Of a DNA stretch of 64,000 bases, positions 24,745 through 33,956 are shown one piece after another; positions within the stretch are counted from its first letter, which is position 1; every line of letters starts with the position of its first letter. The position numbers and the translations under genes were made by a program. The notes under the pieces are model-generated. The model was not told the origin of the DNA and made no database searches. It saw only the letters and a list, made by a program, of their open reading frames with translations. The DNA is taken from contig JAPKYZ010000021.1 in NCBI GenBank assembly GCA_026394055.1, positions 186,001-250,000 of the forward strand, in the 5' to 3' direction. The DNA comes from Acidobacteriota bacterium. Its GTDB lineage: Bacteria; Acidobacteriota; Terriglobia; Bryobacterales; Bryobacteraceae.

Positions 24745-27065
24745 GTGACACCCGGCTGGCTGTCGATACCGGCCATCGTCACCACCACGGGCACCGCAAT
24801 GCCGGTGGGGGCGGATGAGGGCACCGTCACGTTCAACTGGAGCAGTCCCGGGACCGACCCCACCGGCGCCGCCGCGCCAATCACCGTACCCGCCTGCCCG
24901 CCGATCGTGACGGTCGGCGCCGCCACGGGCGTCACCGCCGGACTGGCCGGGATCAGCTGGTTGTCCACCGTCGAGGTCGTCGCACCGCCACCGGTGACAT
25001 AGAGCACAATCACCCCACCCCGCGCCGCCGCGTTCGCGGCCGAATTGATCGTGTAGTCATTCGAGGTGGCGTTGTAGTTCAGAATCGCACCCGGTCCCTG
25101 GCCAGTGGAGGAGGTTGTATAGATGCCCGGGTCTACCGGACCCAAGGCCACCGTAAAGGGTTGCGACGTGGCCGAGTTAAAAGTAGCCACCACCTGAGCC
25201 GTAACGCCGCTAACACTATAGGGCACGATGCACGACACCTGATTGGTATCCGCGTAGATCAACGGCGCGGCGATGCCGTTGATGGTCACCGTCGTCGCGG
25301 CCCCGGAGGCAGGCAGCGACGTGGCGATCGTGGGCGCGTTCGCGTCGAAGATCGCCGGGGTGGCCGCTCCCAGGTTTTTGCCGAAAATGGTAACAATCTC
25401 GCCGGGCGATAGCGTCCCCTGTTTGTAGCTGGCCGAATTGACCACTGAATCAATCTGGGGCGCGGAGCCATAGACCTGGATGATGGCATCGTTGGACACT
25501 CCTCCACCGGGAGCCGGAGTGGTCCCAGCCACCCTCAGCAGGCCTTCGTTCACCAGATAAGTACCGGGTACAGTGACCAACGTGGCCCCTTCGCTGATGT
25601 TGCTGGAGCCCATGGCCCCCGTGCTGCCCACCGAGGTAGGGGTGCCCGTGAGGACGCCGCCGTTGCTCAGCACCAGTCCGGCAGGCAAATTCAACGCGGA
25701 CCAGGTGTAGGGAGGGGTTCCTCCGGCGGCCGTCAGCGTGGTGCTGGTGTAGGCCGTGCCCACGACGCCCGCCAAAAGCGACGGCCCGGTGATGCGCAGC
25801 GCGCTGGCGCCGACCGGATCGATCGTCAGTTCTACCGGTAGGTAGGCGGTCAGCGTCAAGGGCGTCGAGGAGTCCGTAACGCCGACGGTAAAGCGGAAAG
25901 TACCCGGCGAGGTGGGTACGCCCAAAATCACACCGGCGCTGGTAATCAGCCCCGGCGGCAGCGCTCCGGAGACGATGCTCCACGTGTAAGGCGCCGTCCC
26001 GCCGGCCGCCACCAGGCCCTGCGCATAGCCGTTGCCGACTGTGCCCGATACCAGCGGAGTTCCGAGATTGACCCGCAACTGAGTGGGTGACGCCGAGGCG
26101 TACACCGGGATGTTCATCGTAGTGGTCATCGTGCCCGCCGCTGAATCGGTCACCGTGACTTTGGTGTTCGGCGAGAAGCCGCTCCCCGCAAAGCTAGTGG
26201 TCCCAAACAGTTGGCTGCCAGTAACCGAGAAGATACTGTTGGTTGAGCCTTGCACCACACCGGGCGGCCAGGTGGCCGTGACGGCGGGTGGCGCCGCACT
26301 GACGGTCAGCGTAACCGGGATGTCGAGCGTCTTATTCGAGGCGGTGGGCGCCGACAGCTTGATCGTGCCGCTATAGGTTTTAGGCTGTAGCCCGCGTGGG
26401 TCGACGGTGAGCGTGATGGTATTCAGCAGTCCCGCCAGGTTCACGGCGCCGGTCGGGTTGGCTTTCAGCCAGGACGCTCCCGTGACCGCCAGCGTGGCGG
26501 AAACGGCTCCGCCGGTGCTTGAAACCACCAGGCTTTTGGTGAGCGACGGCGCGGAGAACGAGGTTCCCGTAACGTAGTTGAACATCACCGTCACCGGGCT
26601 GGCCGTAATCGTCGGGGCGCCCGTATTGACGATCAGCGTCACGGCCACCGTGCGGGTAGGAGGCGTCAGGCCGGCGCCGGTCAGGGTGATGGTGGCGCTG
26701 TAGGTTCCGGTAGAAAGGCCCGTGGGGTTCACTTGCACCTTCAGGCTGGCGGGCAGCTTGCCGTTGTAGCTGGACAACAGCAACCACGCGCCATTGGACG
26801 GCGATCCGGTGACGGAGGCAGTATAATCCTGCGTGGTCGGTTGACCGGTGACCTGAAGGTTTTGGGCCGTCGGCAAAGTCACCGCGCCCACCTGATAGGT
26901 GAACGTCATGGTGGCCGGAGTGGCGGAGATTGACCCGGTGGCTTGCGCCAACAGCGGCTGCGACCCCGCCGCCAACCAGAAAAAAGCAAGAGTCGCGTGA
27001 CGCAGATTGTATCCGCGACGGCGAGAGTTCAGCGATCCAGAAAGGCTCGACATCAGTAGAGCCAT
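24729..27065 (-). CDS. Secreted Ig-like repeat protein with TIGR03437-type C-terminal domain
   Basis: Encodes 778 residues. An N-terminal signal (FFWLAAGSQPLLAQA) precedes two BACON-like beta-sandwich repeats (residues about 48-255). Two putative-Ig repeats with the GTAPYTWSIVSGALPPGL and GTPPYTWSALNLPAGL pattern follow. The C-terminal domain contains GEIVTIFGKNLG, TNQVSCIVPYSV and VIVLYVTGGG, the pattern of the Solibacter-type TIGR03437 domain. The protein is probably exported and possibly adhesive or cell-surface; its function is unknown. A second ATG four codons in could be the start. The stop region is triplicated (see repeat). Confidence 0.85.
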   Translation of the reverse strand: MALLMSSLSGSLNSRRRGYNLRHATLAFFWLAAGSQPLLAQATGSISATPATMTFTYQVGAVTLPTAQNLQVTGQPTTQDYTASVTGSPSNGAWLLLSSYNGKLPASLKVQVNPTGLSTGTYSATITLTGAGLTPPTRTVAVTLIVNTGAPTITASPVTVMFNYVTGTSFSAPSLTKSLVVSSTGGAVSATLAVTGASWLKANPTGAVNLAGLLNTITLTVDPRGLQPKTYSGTIKLSAPTASNKTLDIPVTLTVSAAPPAVTATWPPGVVQGSTNSIFSVTGSQLFGTTSFAGSGFSPNTKVTVTDSAAGTMTTTMNIPVYASASPTQLRVNLGTPLVSGTVGNGYAQGLVAAGGTAPYTWSIVSGALPPGLITSAGVILGVPTSPGTFRFTVGVTDSSTPLTLTAYLPVELTIDPVGASALRITGPSLLAGVVGTAYTSTTLTAAGGTPPYTWSALNLPAGLVLSNGGVLTGTPTSVGSTGAMGSSNISEGATLVTVPGTYLVNEGLLRVAGTTPAPGGGVSNDAIIQVYGSAPQIDSVVNSASYKQGTLSPGEIVTIFGKNLGAATPAIFDANAPTIATSLPASGAATTVTINGIAAPLIYADTNQVSCIVPYSVSGVTAQVVATFNSATSQPFTVALGPVDPGIYTTSSTGQGPGAILNYNATSNDYTINSAANAAARGGVIVLYVTGGGATTSTVDNQLIPASPAVTPVAAPTVTIGGQAGTVIGAAAPVGSVPGLLQLNVTVPSSAPTGIAVPVVVTMAGIDSQPGVTMAVK

Positions 27066-27173
27066 CGGCGGTCGCCCAAAAAATCTTCAGGCCCCGGCTT
27101 CCACCGGGCCGCCGGTGGACGGATCCGAGTGTCCTGTCTCCGAAGTTCGCGAGCAATGTCCTCGCTGATCGCC

Positions 27174-27228
27174 CCGCCAAGGCGCAAAGCATCCTAGAAC
27201 CTTCTTGGCGGCTTGGCGCCTTTGCGGG
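27174..27228. repeat. CGCCAAGGCGCAAAG-type repeat, copy 1
   Basis: CCGCCAAGGCGCAAAG at 27174-27189 is followed by the inverted relative GGCTTGGCGCCTTTGCGGG, ending at 27228. The two can pair into an imperfect hairpin. A relative at 42444-42592 has the same cores. This pattern resembles short GC-rich interspersed repeats seen in many soil bacteria. The rest of the gap 27066-27277 shows no gene. Confidence 0.65.
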
Positions 27229-27277
27229 AAGCTTAAAATGCCCCGATCTTCTGGTGCCGGACGCTAGCGCCCGGAGA

Positions 27278-28303
27278 CTACTTCTTCGCCGGTTCCGGCT
27301 TCAGGTACGGGCGCAGGAAATTGTAGATCTCGGCTCGGGATTCGCGGGCCAGCTTGGTGTCCAACCGGTTGAAGCTGTGCCCACCCGGAGCATTCTCGTA
27401 GATCTTCGACTCCACCTTCTTGCCCGCCGCCTTAAACGCCGTCAGCAGCTGCTGCACTTCGATCACGTTGACGTCTTCGTCATTGGTGTTGGTGTGGACC
27501 AGCAGCGGCGTCTGCAACTTGTCCACATGGAACACCGGCGACCGGCGCCGGTACTCCATCACGTCTTCACGGACCGTTTTGCCGATGTGGTAGGTGTCAG
27601 AAAACAGCCGCCGGTAGCTGTCGGTCTGATAGCCCAGCCGCTGCACCAGATCACTCACCGGCACACCCGCATAGGCCACCGCGTACTGCTCCGGCCACTG
27701 GAACAGATTCATCAGCGTGATCAGGCCGCCATGGCTCCAGCCGATCAGGCCGACGCGCTTGGGGTCGAGAAACGAATACGTTTCCAGCATCCACTTCACG
27801 CCCTCATGGACGTCATCCACTTCGCGTCCACCATAGTCGATCTGCCGCCAAAACTCGGCGCCATAGCCAGTGGAACCGCGGTAGTCGGGCGCGATCACCG
27901 TGTACCCCTGCTCCACCAGTTCGCGAATGATGTGCAGTGACGAGGTGTTGACGTTGGCATGCACCCCGCCATGGGTATAGGCCAGCATCGGGTGCTTCTT
28001 GGACTTGTCCAGGCCCTTGGGAATGAACGTGTAGGCAGAAATCACCACCGGATTGCGAGCACCCGGCGCCGTGGAATTAGCAGATTTGGCCGTGGGCAGG
28101 CTGGTGTACTTCACCTGATCCACCTCGGCGATGTCGCTCATCTTCAGGTAGAAGATGGCGGAGTCCATCACGCGGGCCAACGAATCGGCGCGATGATCGG
28201 GGCCGGCTTGGGGCTCCGGGGCGCGCGGGGCAGCGGCAGGGCCCACCGGCTGACCAGAGGCAGCTTGGGCCATCAAACTAAGGGTGAGTAGCGTGCTGAA
28301 CAC
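27278..28303 (-). CDS. Secreted alpha/beta hydrolase, prolyl-oligopeptidase (S9) type
   Basis: 341 residues with a signal peptide (about 1-18) and a single catalytic domain. The oxyanion region is LAYTHGGVHANV, the nucleophile serine is in GLIGWSHGGL, the acid is in HTNTNDEDVNV and the histidine is in PGGHSFNR, all in S9 order. The long N-terminal propeller of classical S9 enzymes is missing, so it may be a carboxylesterase-like or dipeptidyl-peptidase-like enzyme in the periplasm. It starts with a GTG preceded by GGAAG. It is downstream of the exosortase/EpsI pair on the same strand, 46 bp after epsI, but no functional link is known. Confidence 0.82.
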   Translation of the reverse strand: MFSTLLTLSLMAQAASGQPVGPAAAPRAPEPQAGPDHRADSLARVMDSAIFYLKMSDIAEVDQVKYTSLPTAKSANSTAPGARNPVVISAYTFIPKGLDKSKKHPMLAYTHGGVHANVNTSSLHIIRELVEQGYTVIAPDYRGSTGYGAEFWRQIDYGGREVDDVHEGVKWMLETYSFLDPKRVGLIGWSHGGLITLMNLFQWPEQYAVAYAGVPVSDLVQRLGYQTDSYRRLFSDTYHIGKTVREDVMEYRRRSPVFHVDKLQTPLLVHTNTNDEDVNVIEVQQLLTAFKAAGKKVESKIYENAPGGHSFNRLDTKLARESRAEIYNFLRPYLKPEPAKK

Positions 28304-28349
28304 GCTTCCAATTATGCCCGATTCGCAGCCGCCAGCTCAGGCGAAACCC

Positions 28350-29003
28350 TTAGGACGGCAAATATTGCCGCACGACCGGAAACATCGACTGGACAAAGGA
28401 CGTGGCCACGGCCATCGCCGCGTCGTTGTTCTTGTTCATCACCGGAACAATCACGCGCACCAGCGACGTATCGGTCCGGTTAAACTCCATCGCATCCCGG
28501 ATCACGTAATACTTGGCCGTGTATTCGCTGGCCACCACGCGATCCCGCGATTGGTACCAGTAAAGCACCAGGCTGGCCGAATCGCCCTTCTGGACGATAT
28601 AGCGGTTCACCATGATGGGCGTGCGCCCGGCGATGTTGATGGGGATAATGTCGGAAACCGACGGCACCCAACCCGAGCCCGGCAGGCAGTTCTTGGGTGA
28701 GTGCGGCGCCTGCCCGCTGCGCTGTGACTTAAAGAACGCGACAAACAGATTGGCCGAGGCCGTGCGCGCGGTGTTGGCATAGGAGCGCGTCAGGACGTCA
28801 TCCGCCTTCAGCACGTCCATCACTTCCTTCTCAACGACACCCTCTTCCGTCATGGACCATTCCGGCGTCACCTTCGGGAACTGGTTCAGCGGCGGGCTGG
28901 GGGGCACCACTTCCTTGCGCGAGAAGCCGAACAGCAGCGCGGCCTGCAGCAGCAACAACACCGTCAAAATACGTGAGCGGTTGGAAGACAGAATGCTAAG
29001 CAT
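28350..29003 (-). CDS. EpsI domain protein
   Basis: The 217-residue product has one N-terminal membrane helix (ILTVLLLLQAALLFGFS) and the EpsI signature HSPKNCLPGSGW, followed by a YWYQSRDRVVASEYTAKYYVI motif. EpsI proteins accompany exosortases, either as a separate gene or fused to the C-terminus, and are linked to exopolysaccharide production and protein sorting; their chemistry is not established. It overlaps the exosortase gene by 8 bp, so the two act as a unit. Confidence 0.87.
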   Translation of the reverse strand: MLSILSSNRSRILTVLLLLQAALLFGFSRKEVVPPSPPLNQFPKVTPEWSMTEEGVVEKEVMDVLKADDVLTRSYANTARTASANLFVAFFKSQRSGQAPHSPKNCLPGSGWVPSVSDIIPINIAGRTPIMVNRYIVQKGDSASLVLYWYQSRDRVVASEYTAKYYVIRDAMEFNRTDTSLVRVIVPVMNKNNDAAMAVATSFVQSMFPVVRQYLPS

Positions 29004-29895
29004 GTTTCACCCCGGGCGAGAATCGGTTCACCAACTTGTGGAAGCCCACCAGCAATCCCAGCGCCACCATGAAGATCACCCAGCCTTCCAGAATGTGGAA
29101 GAAGCCGTTGGCAAACTCCGTGTTGATTTCGCTGATGATGCCGGTGATGGTGACGCGGCTGGCGTTGGCCACAATCGCAATCGGAATCGTCGCCCCCAGC
29201 AGCACCCAACGCATCCACTGCTTCTTGTCGAAGAAGAAGCCGTAGACCAGCGACAGGAAGGTCAACGACAACAGTGAGCGAATGCCGCTGCAGGCTTCGA
29301 CGACGGAAAGCTTCTGGCTGGCCAATTCCAGCACGTTGCCTTCGCGCAACACCGGGATGCCCAGCAGGCTCAGCGCGTTTTCCGCCACGGCGCTCGCAAA
29401 CAACTGCAACGGGAAAGTGATCTGGTTGTAGATGATCGAGGGCAGGGGGATCATAAACACCGTCAGAAACAACGGGAACGCCAATTCCTTTAACACCTGC
29501 CAACCGCCCAGATACAGCACCACACCCACTAAAGACTCAATGAAGGCCGTGCGCTGCAAAAACAGTTCCGCGCCCAAAGTGCCGATCATCAACTGGAAAG
29601 CGCCCAGCGCAATAATCACCAGGCCGAAGTTGCTGCCGCGCCAGTCCATCGCCACTAGCTTTTCGCGGTTCAGCCAGGCAATGTAGCCGGCCACGATGGG
29701 CACAAAAAACCCGTGCCCCATGTCCTCGTCATTCATCCACTGATTCACCAGGCGCGTCAGCGCGGGGAGATAGCAGACAATAAGCAAACCCATGAACCAG
29801 GCAATCTTCACCCACGGAACAGGTGACGGGGCGGACGGGGCCGCCTCAGTATTGGCAACCTGATCTGACAACGGAGTCTCTGGCGGTGCACCCAT
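28996..29895 (-). CDS. xrt: Exosortase (EpsH family)
   Basis: The 299-residue integral membrane protein has about eight helices. The proposed catalytic triad of exosortases is visible: Cys202 in VVEACSGIRSL, Arg247 in VANASRVTI and His267 in GFFHILEGW. Exosortases are thought to cleave PEP-CTERM signals at the inner membrane and transfer the protein to an unknown acceptor. GAGAGGAAAG upstream of the ATG is a fair ribosome-binding site. A PEP-CTERM protein is encoded at 55195 in the same window. The exosortase lies about 11 kb from the EPS operon, not inside it. Confidence 0.92.
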   Translation of the reverse strand: MGAPPETPLSDQVANTEAAPSAPSPVPWVKIAWFMGLLIVCYLPALTRLVNQWMNDEDMGHGFFVPIVAGYIAWLNREKLVAMDWRGSNFGLVIIALGAFQLMIGTLGAELFLQRTAFIESLVGVVLYLGGWQVLKELAFPLFLTVFMIPLPSIIYNQITFPLQLFASAVAENALSLLGIPVLREGNVLELASQKLSVVEACSGIRSLLSLTFLSLVYGFFFDKKQWMRWVLLGATIPIAIVANASRVTITGIISEINTEFANGFFHILEGWVIFMVALGLLVGFHKLVNRFSPGVKHA

Positions 29896-29966
29896 AGACG
29901 GCTTTCCTCTCTTTCAGTAGACCATAGGTCCCACAGGCCAACAAGCCGTCTGATCCCAGAACGGAG

Positions 29967-29998
29967 GTACTGGGAAGGAACAGTACTACAGTTCGTAG
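29967..29998. promoter_or_regulatory. Inverted repeats in a divergent promoter region
   Basis: In the 140-bp gap between the divergent exosortase and S55 genes, GTACTG (29967-29972) and CAGTAC (29981-29986) form a 6-bp dyad. It is followed at once by CTAC (29986-29989) and GTAG (29995-29998). Such adjacent dyads could be a regulator operator serving both genes. No clear -35/-10 pair was identified. Confidence 0.3.
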
Positions 29999-30035
29999 AC
30001 GTGCCGAAACGCGCTGCTACGCTAAGGACATCAAC

Positions 30036-31760
30036 GTGTTTTCTCTACGAAACCTCTTATCGCTGCTCGCGGCCCTGGTCTTAGCCGCTCAGGCCGTCCC
30101 CGCACAGGCCATTCCTTCACAGACGCGCACCATCTCCATTCGGGAGATCCAACCCGGTCAGCGCGGCGTGGGGCGCACCATCTTCGTAGGCAACAAAATC
30201 GAGGAGTTCCAGGTGGAAGTGCTGGGAGTGCTCGAAAACATTGGCCCTCGGCAGAACATCATCCTCGCCCGCCTCTCCGGCGGGCCGCTGGATAAGACCG
30301 GTGTCATCGCCGGCATGTCGGGCAGCCCGGTGTGGATTGATGGGCGCTTGGCCGGTGCCGTAGCACTGGCGTTCCCCTTCTCCAAGGAGCCCATCGCCGG
30401 CATCCGGCCCATTGAGGAGATGCTGGCCGCCGGCACCGCCACGCGTCCGGCTGTCCGGGCCGAGGCCAAGTTCGGCGAGGCTCGCCTGGCAGAAGTGGCC
30501 ACCCCGGTCAGCTTCTCCGGCTTCACCGCCCGCGCCGTCGAGCAGTTTGCCCCCGAATGGCGGAAGTTGGGCATGACCCCGCTGCAGGGCATCAGCGGCC
30601 AGGGTGCCGCGTCCCGCGCCCCGGCCAAGAATTCTCCACTGGAACCCGGGTCGATGATCAGCGTCCAGCTGGTTTCGGGCGATATGCAGGTGGGTGCGGA
30701 CGGCACCGTGACAACGATCGATAAGGATCAGGTCTACGCCTTTGGTCACCGTTTTCTGGCCCTCGGCTCGGCGGAGCTGCCGTTCAGCCGCTCGGAAGTG
30801 ATTACTGTGTTGCCCAGCCTCGATGTCAGCTTCAAGATCTCCAGCTCTAAAGAGCCGCTCGGGACCATCCGGACCGATGGCAACGCCGCCATTGTCGGCA
30901 CCCTCGGCCGCCGCCCGGCCACCATTCCCGTCAAACTCACCGTGCAAGGCACAGCCGGTTTGCAGACCTTTCGGATGGAGATGATCCGGACCCCAGCGCT
31001 AGTGCCGTTCCTGCTCCAGATGGTGCTGTTTTCCGCCATCGACGGCAGCGAGCGGACCCTGGGCTCCTCCACCATCAGCATCACGGGCGAACTGAAACTG
31101 GAAGGCGGGCTGCCGCCGCTGAAGATCAAACAAGCGTATGCGGGAGACTTCAACACCCCCGTCCTGGCGGCCATGTCGACGGCGGCGCCCATCGCCAATC
31201 TCCTGCAAGGCAGCTCGGAGACGCTGCGGGTCAGCGAGATCAATCTCGCCGTCAACTCGACGGAAGTCCGCGCCCAATGGCAGATCGACCAGGTCTCCAC
31301 CAGCCGCCGTGAAGTGCGCCCCGGCGAAACCATTGAGCTGGCCGTGGCGCTGTCCAATGATGGCAATGAGCGGGTGGAGCGGTTGAAGTACCTGGTCCCC
31401 GCCGGTGCCTCGCCCGGCCCGTTGACCATCGCTGTCTCCGATGGCACCACGGCCAACCTCGCCGAAGCGCGCAGCATGCTCAGCCTGTCGCCCCGCCCGG
31501 CCACGCAGATGCTCACCCAGCTGAACAGTCTCCGGACCAACGGCAGCGCGTGGGTGCGCATCAGCCGCCCGGACCCGGTCTATTCGATGGGCGGCACCGA
31601 GCTGCCCAACATCCCCGCGGGCCTGGCGATGCTCGCCGCGCGCAGCACCACGCAATCGCTGCTGACCCCGCAGGGCACGCGCGTGGCCGAGTTCGAGATC
31701 CCCCTCGGCACGGCCGTCGTCTCCGGCCAAAAGAGCGTTCAAATTGAGGTGAAGGAATGA
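30036..31760 (+). CDS. SpoIVB peptidase S55 domain protein
   Basis: Encodes 574 residues from a GTG with AAGGA ten bases upstream. A signal peptide (about 1-25) is followed by an S55-type domain. IREIQPGQRGVGRTIFVGNKIEEF is the entry motif, the serine nucleophile is in GVIAGMSGSPVW (93-98), and a conserved YAFGHRFL follows at about 232-239. In SpoIVB the catalytic histidine precedes the serine; here the obvious histidine is after it, so the triad may be arranged differently. The second half is beta-rich with no known domain. The organism is not a spore-former by other evidence, so this is an exported protease or protease-like protein. Its stop overlaps the propeller gene start (ATGA). Confidence 0.8.
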   Translation: MFSLRNLLSLLAALVLAAQAVPAQAIPSQTRTISIREIQPGQRGVGRTIFVGNKIEEFQVEVLGVLENIGPRQNIILARLSGGPLDKTGVIAGMSGSPVWIDGRLAGAVALAFPFSKEPIAGIRPIEEMLAAGTATRPAVRAEAKFGEARLAEVATPVSFSGFTARAVEQFAPEWRKLGMTPLQGISGQGAASRAPAKNSPLEPGSMISVQLVSGDMQVGADGTVTTIDKDQVYAFGHRFLALGSAELPFSRSEVITVLPSLDVSFKISSSKEPLGTIRTDGNAAIVGTLGRRPATIPVKLTVQGTAGLQTFRMEMIRTPALVPFLLQMVLFSAIDGSERTLGSSTISITGELKLEGGLPPLKIKQAYAGDFNTPVLAAMSTAAPIANLLQGSSETLRVSEINLAVNSTEVRAQWQIDQVSTSRREVRPGETIELAVALSNDGNERVERLKYLVPAGASPGPLTIAVSDGTTANLAEARSMLSLSPRPATQMLTQLNSLRTNGSAWVRISRPDPVYSMGGTELPNIPAGLAMLAARSTTQSLLTPQGTRVAEFEIPLGTAVVSGQKSVQIEVKE

Positions 31761-33946
31761 GTATCCAGCGGTTTGTCGCGATGATCGGGCTGGCCGCCTC
31801 CTCCAGTTGGGCTGCCGGCACCACCACCTGGGAGATGACCACCTGGCAGGACTTCCTGCGCGGCCGCTTGGCCAACGTCAGCCTGTCCCGCGATGGCCAG
31901 CTGCGCCCGGCAGCGCCCTGGAAGGTAGCGTTTGAAGACGGCCAATCCTCGGTCTGGAGTGCGGTCGAAGCGCCCGACGGCACGCTCTACCTGGGCACCG
32001 GCCACAAGGGCCGCGTGATCCGTATTTCGCCGCAGGGCCAGGCCACCACCATCTTCACGGCGCCCGAGCCGCAGGTCTTCGCCCTCGCGCTGGACGCCCA
32101 AGGCGTGCTCTACGCGGGCACCTCGCCCGACGGCAAGATCTACCGCATCGAGAACGGCCGCGGCACCGAGTATTTTGATCCGAAGGAGCGCTACATCTGG
32201 TCCCTGGCCCCCGGCGCCAAGCCCGGCACCCTCTATGCCGGAACCGGCGAACGCGGCAAAGTGTTCCGCATCACCGGCGCAGGCCAAGGCGAACTCTATT
32301 TCGATAGCGGCCAGTCGCACATCACCGCCCTGACTCTGGACGCAGACCAGACCCTGCTGGCTGGCAGCGACCCCAACGGCATCCTCTACCGCATCCGCGC
32401 CAAGGACACGGCCTTTGTGCTCTACGACGCGCCCCTGCCGGAGATCCGGTCGATCGTGCGGGGCCCGGAAGGACGCCTCTACATCGGGGCCCTGGGCGGC
32501 TCCGTGGCCAAACGCGCTGGCGCCACCGGAGCCAACGGAGCATCGAGCGGCCTCACCGTCGTCACTGCCCCCATGACCATAACAGTCGAGGCGCAGGCCG
32601 GCATGGAGCTGAAGCCGAAATCCGAAACTCCCAAGCCCGCGGCCGCACAGGCCAGCCCCACGCCCGCCCCCCAGATCGAAATTTCAGGCGTCGAAAAAAG
32701 CGCCATCTACCGCCTGAACGCGGACAACACGGTGGAGACGCTGTGGTCCTCCAAGGACGAGAACGCCTATGATCTGCTGCTCACCGGCGGCAGCTTGACC
32801 TTCTCCACCGATGGCACCGGCCGCGTCTATTCCGTCGGTGACGACCGCAAAGTGACACTGCTCGACCAGACCAATCGGGGTGACCTGGTGCGGCTGGTGA
32901 AGCTCCGCTCCGGCCTCGCCGCCATCTCCAGCACGCCCGGCCTGGTGCTGACCCAGGGTGAAGGCGCCGTCAGCGCGACCCCCGCCAGCTACGAATCGCC
33001 CGTGCATGACGCCGGCTCCGTGGCCCGCTGGGGCCGCTTGGAATGGCATGGTGCGGGTCCGCTGAAGTTCTGGATCCGCAGCGGCAACTCGGCCCGCCCC
33101 GACAAAACCTGGAGCGAGTGGAGCGCCGTGCTCAGCGCCCCCGGCATGGCGGCAACTCCCAACGCCCGCTACGTGCAGTGGAAAAGCGAACTCGGCCCGG
33201 CCAGCGAGATCGACACTGTGTCGCTGGCCTACCGCCCGCAAAACAATGCGCCCACGGTGAAGAACATCAGCGTCGTCTCCCAACTGGCCACCACCGGCCC
33301 CGCGGCCAAGCCCCAGGCGACCCCCGCCGGTGGCGCCTACTCGATCACCGTCACCGATACCGGCGATAGCGGCGCTTCCTCTCTTTCCGGAACCGCCACC
33401 CAGAACGCCGGGCGTGCCGGAGCGCGTCAACTGGTGGTCAGCTGGACCGCGGAAGACATCGACAACGACAACCTCAGCTTCACGCTCAGCTTCCGGGGCG
33501 AAGACGAAACCCTGTGGAAGACCCTCCGGACCGCCTTTGCCGAAACCACCTTCACCATTGACGGCGACGCGCTGGCCGACGGCCGTTACTTCTTCCGCGT
33601 CATCGCCAGTGACCGCTCGAGCAACACCCCCGCCGATGCCCGCGAAGGCGACCTGGTCTCCGCCCCCGTCCGGATCGACAACACACCGCCGCTGGTTACC
33701 GTGGCGCGTGAAGGGGACGACATCGTCGTGAAGGCCGCCGACGGCACCAGCGCACTCCGCCGCTGCGAGTACTCCGTGAACGCCGGCCCCTGGGTGCTGG
33801 CTGAGGCCGAAGACGGCGTCACCGACAGCCGCGAAGAAACCTTCCGCCTACGCCTCAACGGCTTCAAGACCGGCGAGAACCTCCTCACCGTGCGCGTCAC
33901 CGACGCCGCCGGCAATCCTGGGCTGGCCAAGCTGGTGTTGCGGTAG
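31757..33946 (+). CDS. Secreted beta-propeller protein with C-terminal Ig-like region
   Basis: The 729-residue product has a short signal peptide (ending near SSSWAAG). A propeller-like set of repeats follows with the pattern GTLYLGTGHKGRVIRI, GVLYAGTSPDGKIYRI, GTLYAGTGERGKVFRI and QTLLAGSDPNGILYRI. An unpaired insert rich in Pro/Ala lies around 275-310. The C-terminal third has fibronectin/Ig-like strands (WTAEDIDNDNLSFTLSF, GENLLTVRVTDAAGNPG). No enzymatic motif is visible. It is coupled to the S55 gene by ATGA overlap with GAAGGA as ribosome-binding site, so it may be the partner or substrate of the protease. Confidence 0.72.
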   Translation: MSIQRFVAMIGLAASSSWAAGTTTWEMTTWQDFLRGRLANVSLSRDGQLRPAAPWKVAFEDGQSSVWSAVEAPDGTLYLGTGHKGRVIRISPQGQATTIFTAPEPQVFALALDAQGVLYAGTSPDGKIYRIENGRGTEYFDPKERYIWSLAPGAKPGTLYAGTGERGKVFRITGAGQGELYFDSGQSHITALTLDADQTLLAGSDPNGILYRIRAKDTAFVLYDAPLPEIRSIVRGPEGRLYIGALGGSVAKRAGATGANGASSGLTVVTAPMTITVEAQAGMELKPKSETPKPAAAQASPTPAPQIEISGVEKSAIYRLNADNTVETLWSSKDENAYDLLLTGGSLTFSTDGTGRVYSVGDDRKVTLLDQTNRGDLVRLVKLRSGLAAISSTPGLVLTQGEGAVSATPASYESPVHDAGSVARWGRLEWHGAGPLKFWIRSGNSARPDKTWSEWSAVLSAPGMAATPNARYVQWKSELGPASEIDTVSLAYRPQNNAPTVKNISVVSQLATTGPAAKPQATPAGGAYSITVTDTGDSGASSLSGTATQNAGRAGARQLVVSWTAEDIDNDNLSFTLSFRGEDETLWKTLRTAFAETTFTIDGDALADGRYFFRVIASDRSSNTPADAREGDLVSAPVRIDNTPPLVTVAREGDDIVVKAADGTSALRRCEYSVNAGPWVLAEAEDGVTDSREETFRLRLNGFKTGENLLTVRVTDAAGNPGLAKLVLR

Positions 33947-33956
33947 GCCGGGCGGC

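Noticed and set aside
30036-31760. S55 domain as a sign of sporulation
   Set aside because: No other spore gene is present and S55 proteins of this exported type are found in non-spore-formers; lineage evidence points to Acidobacteriota.
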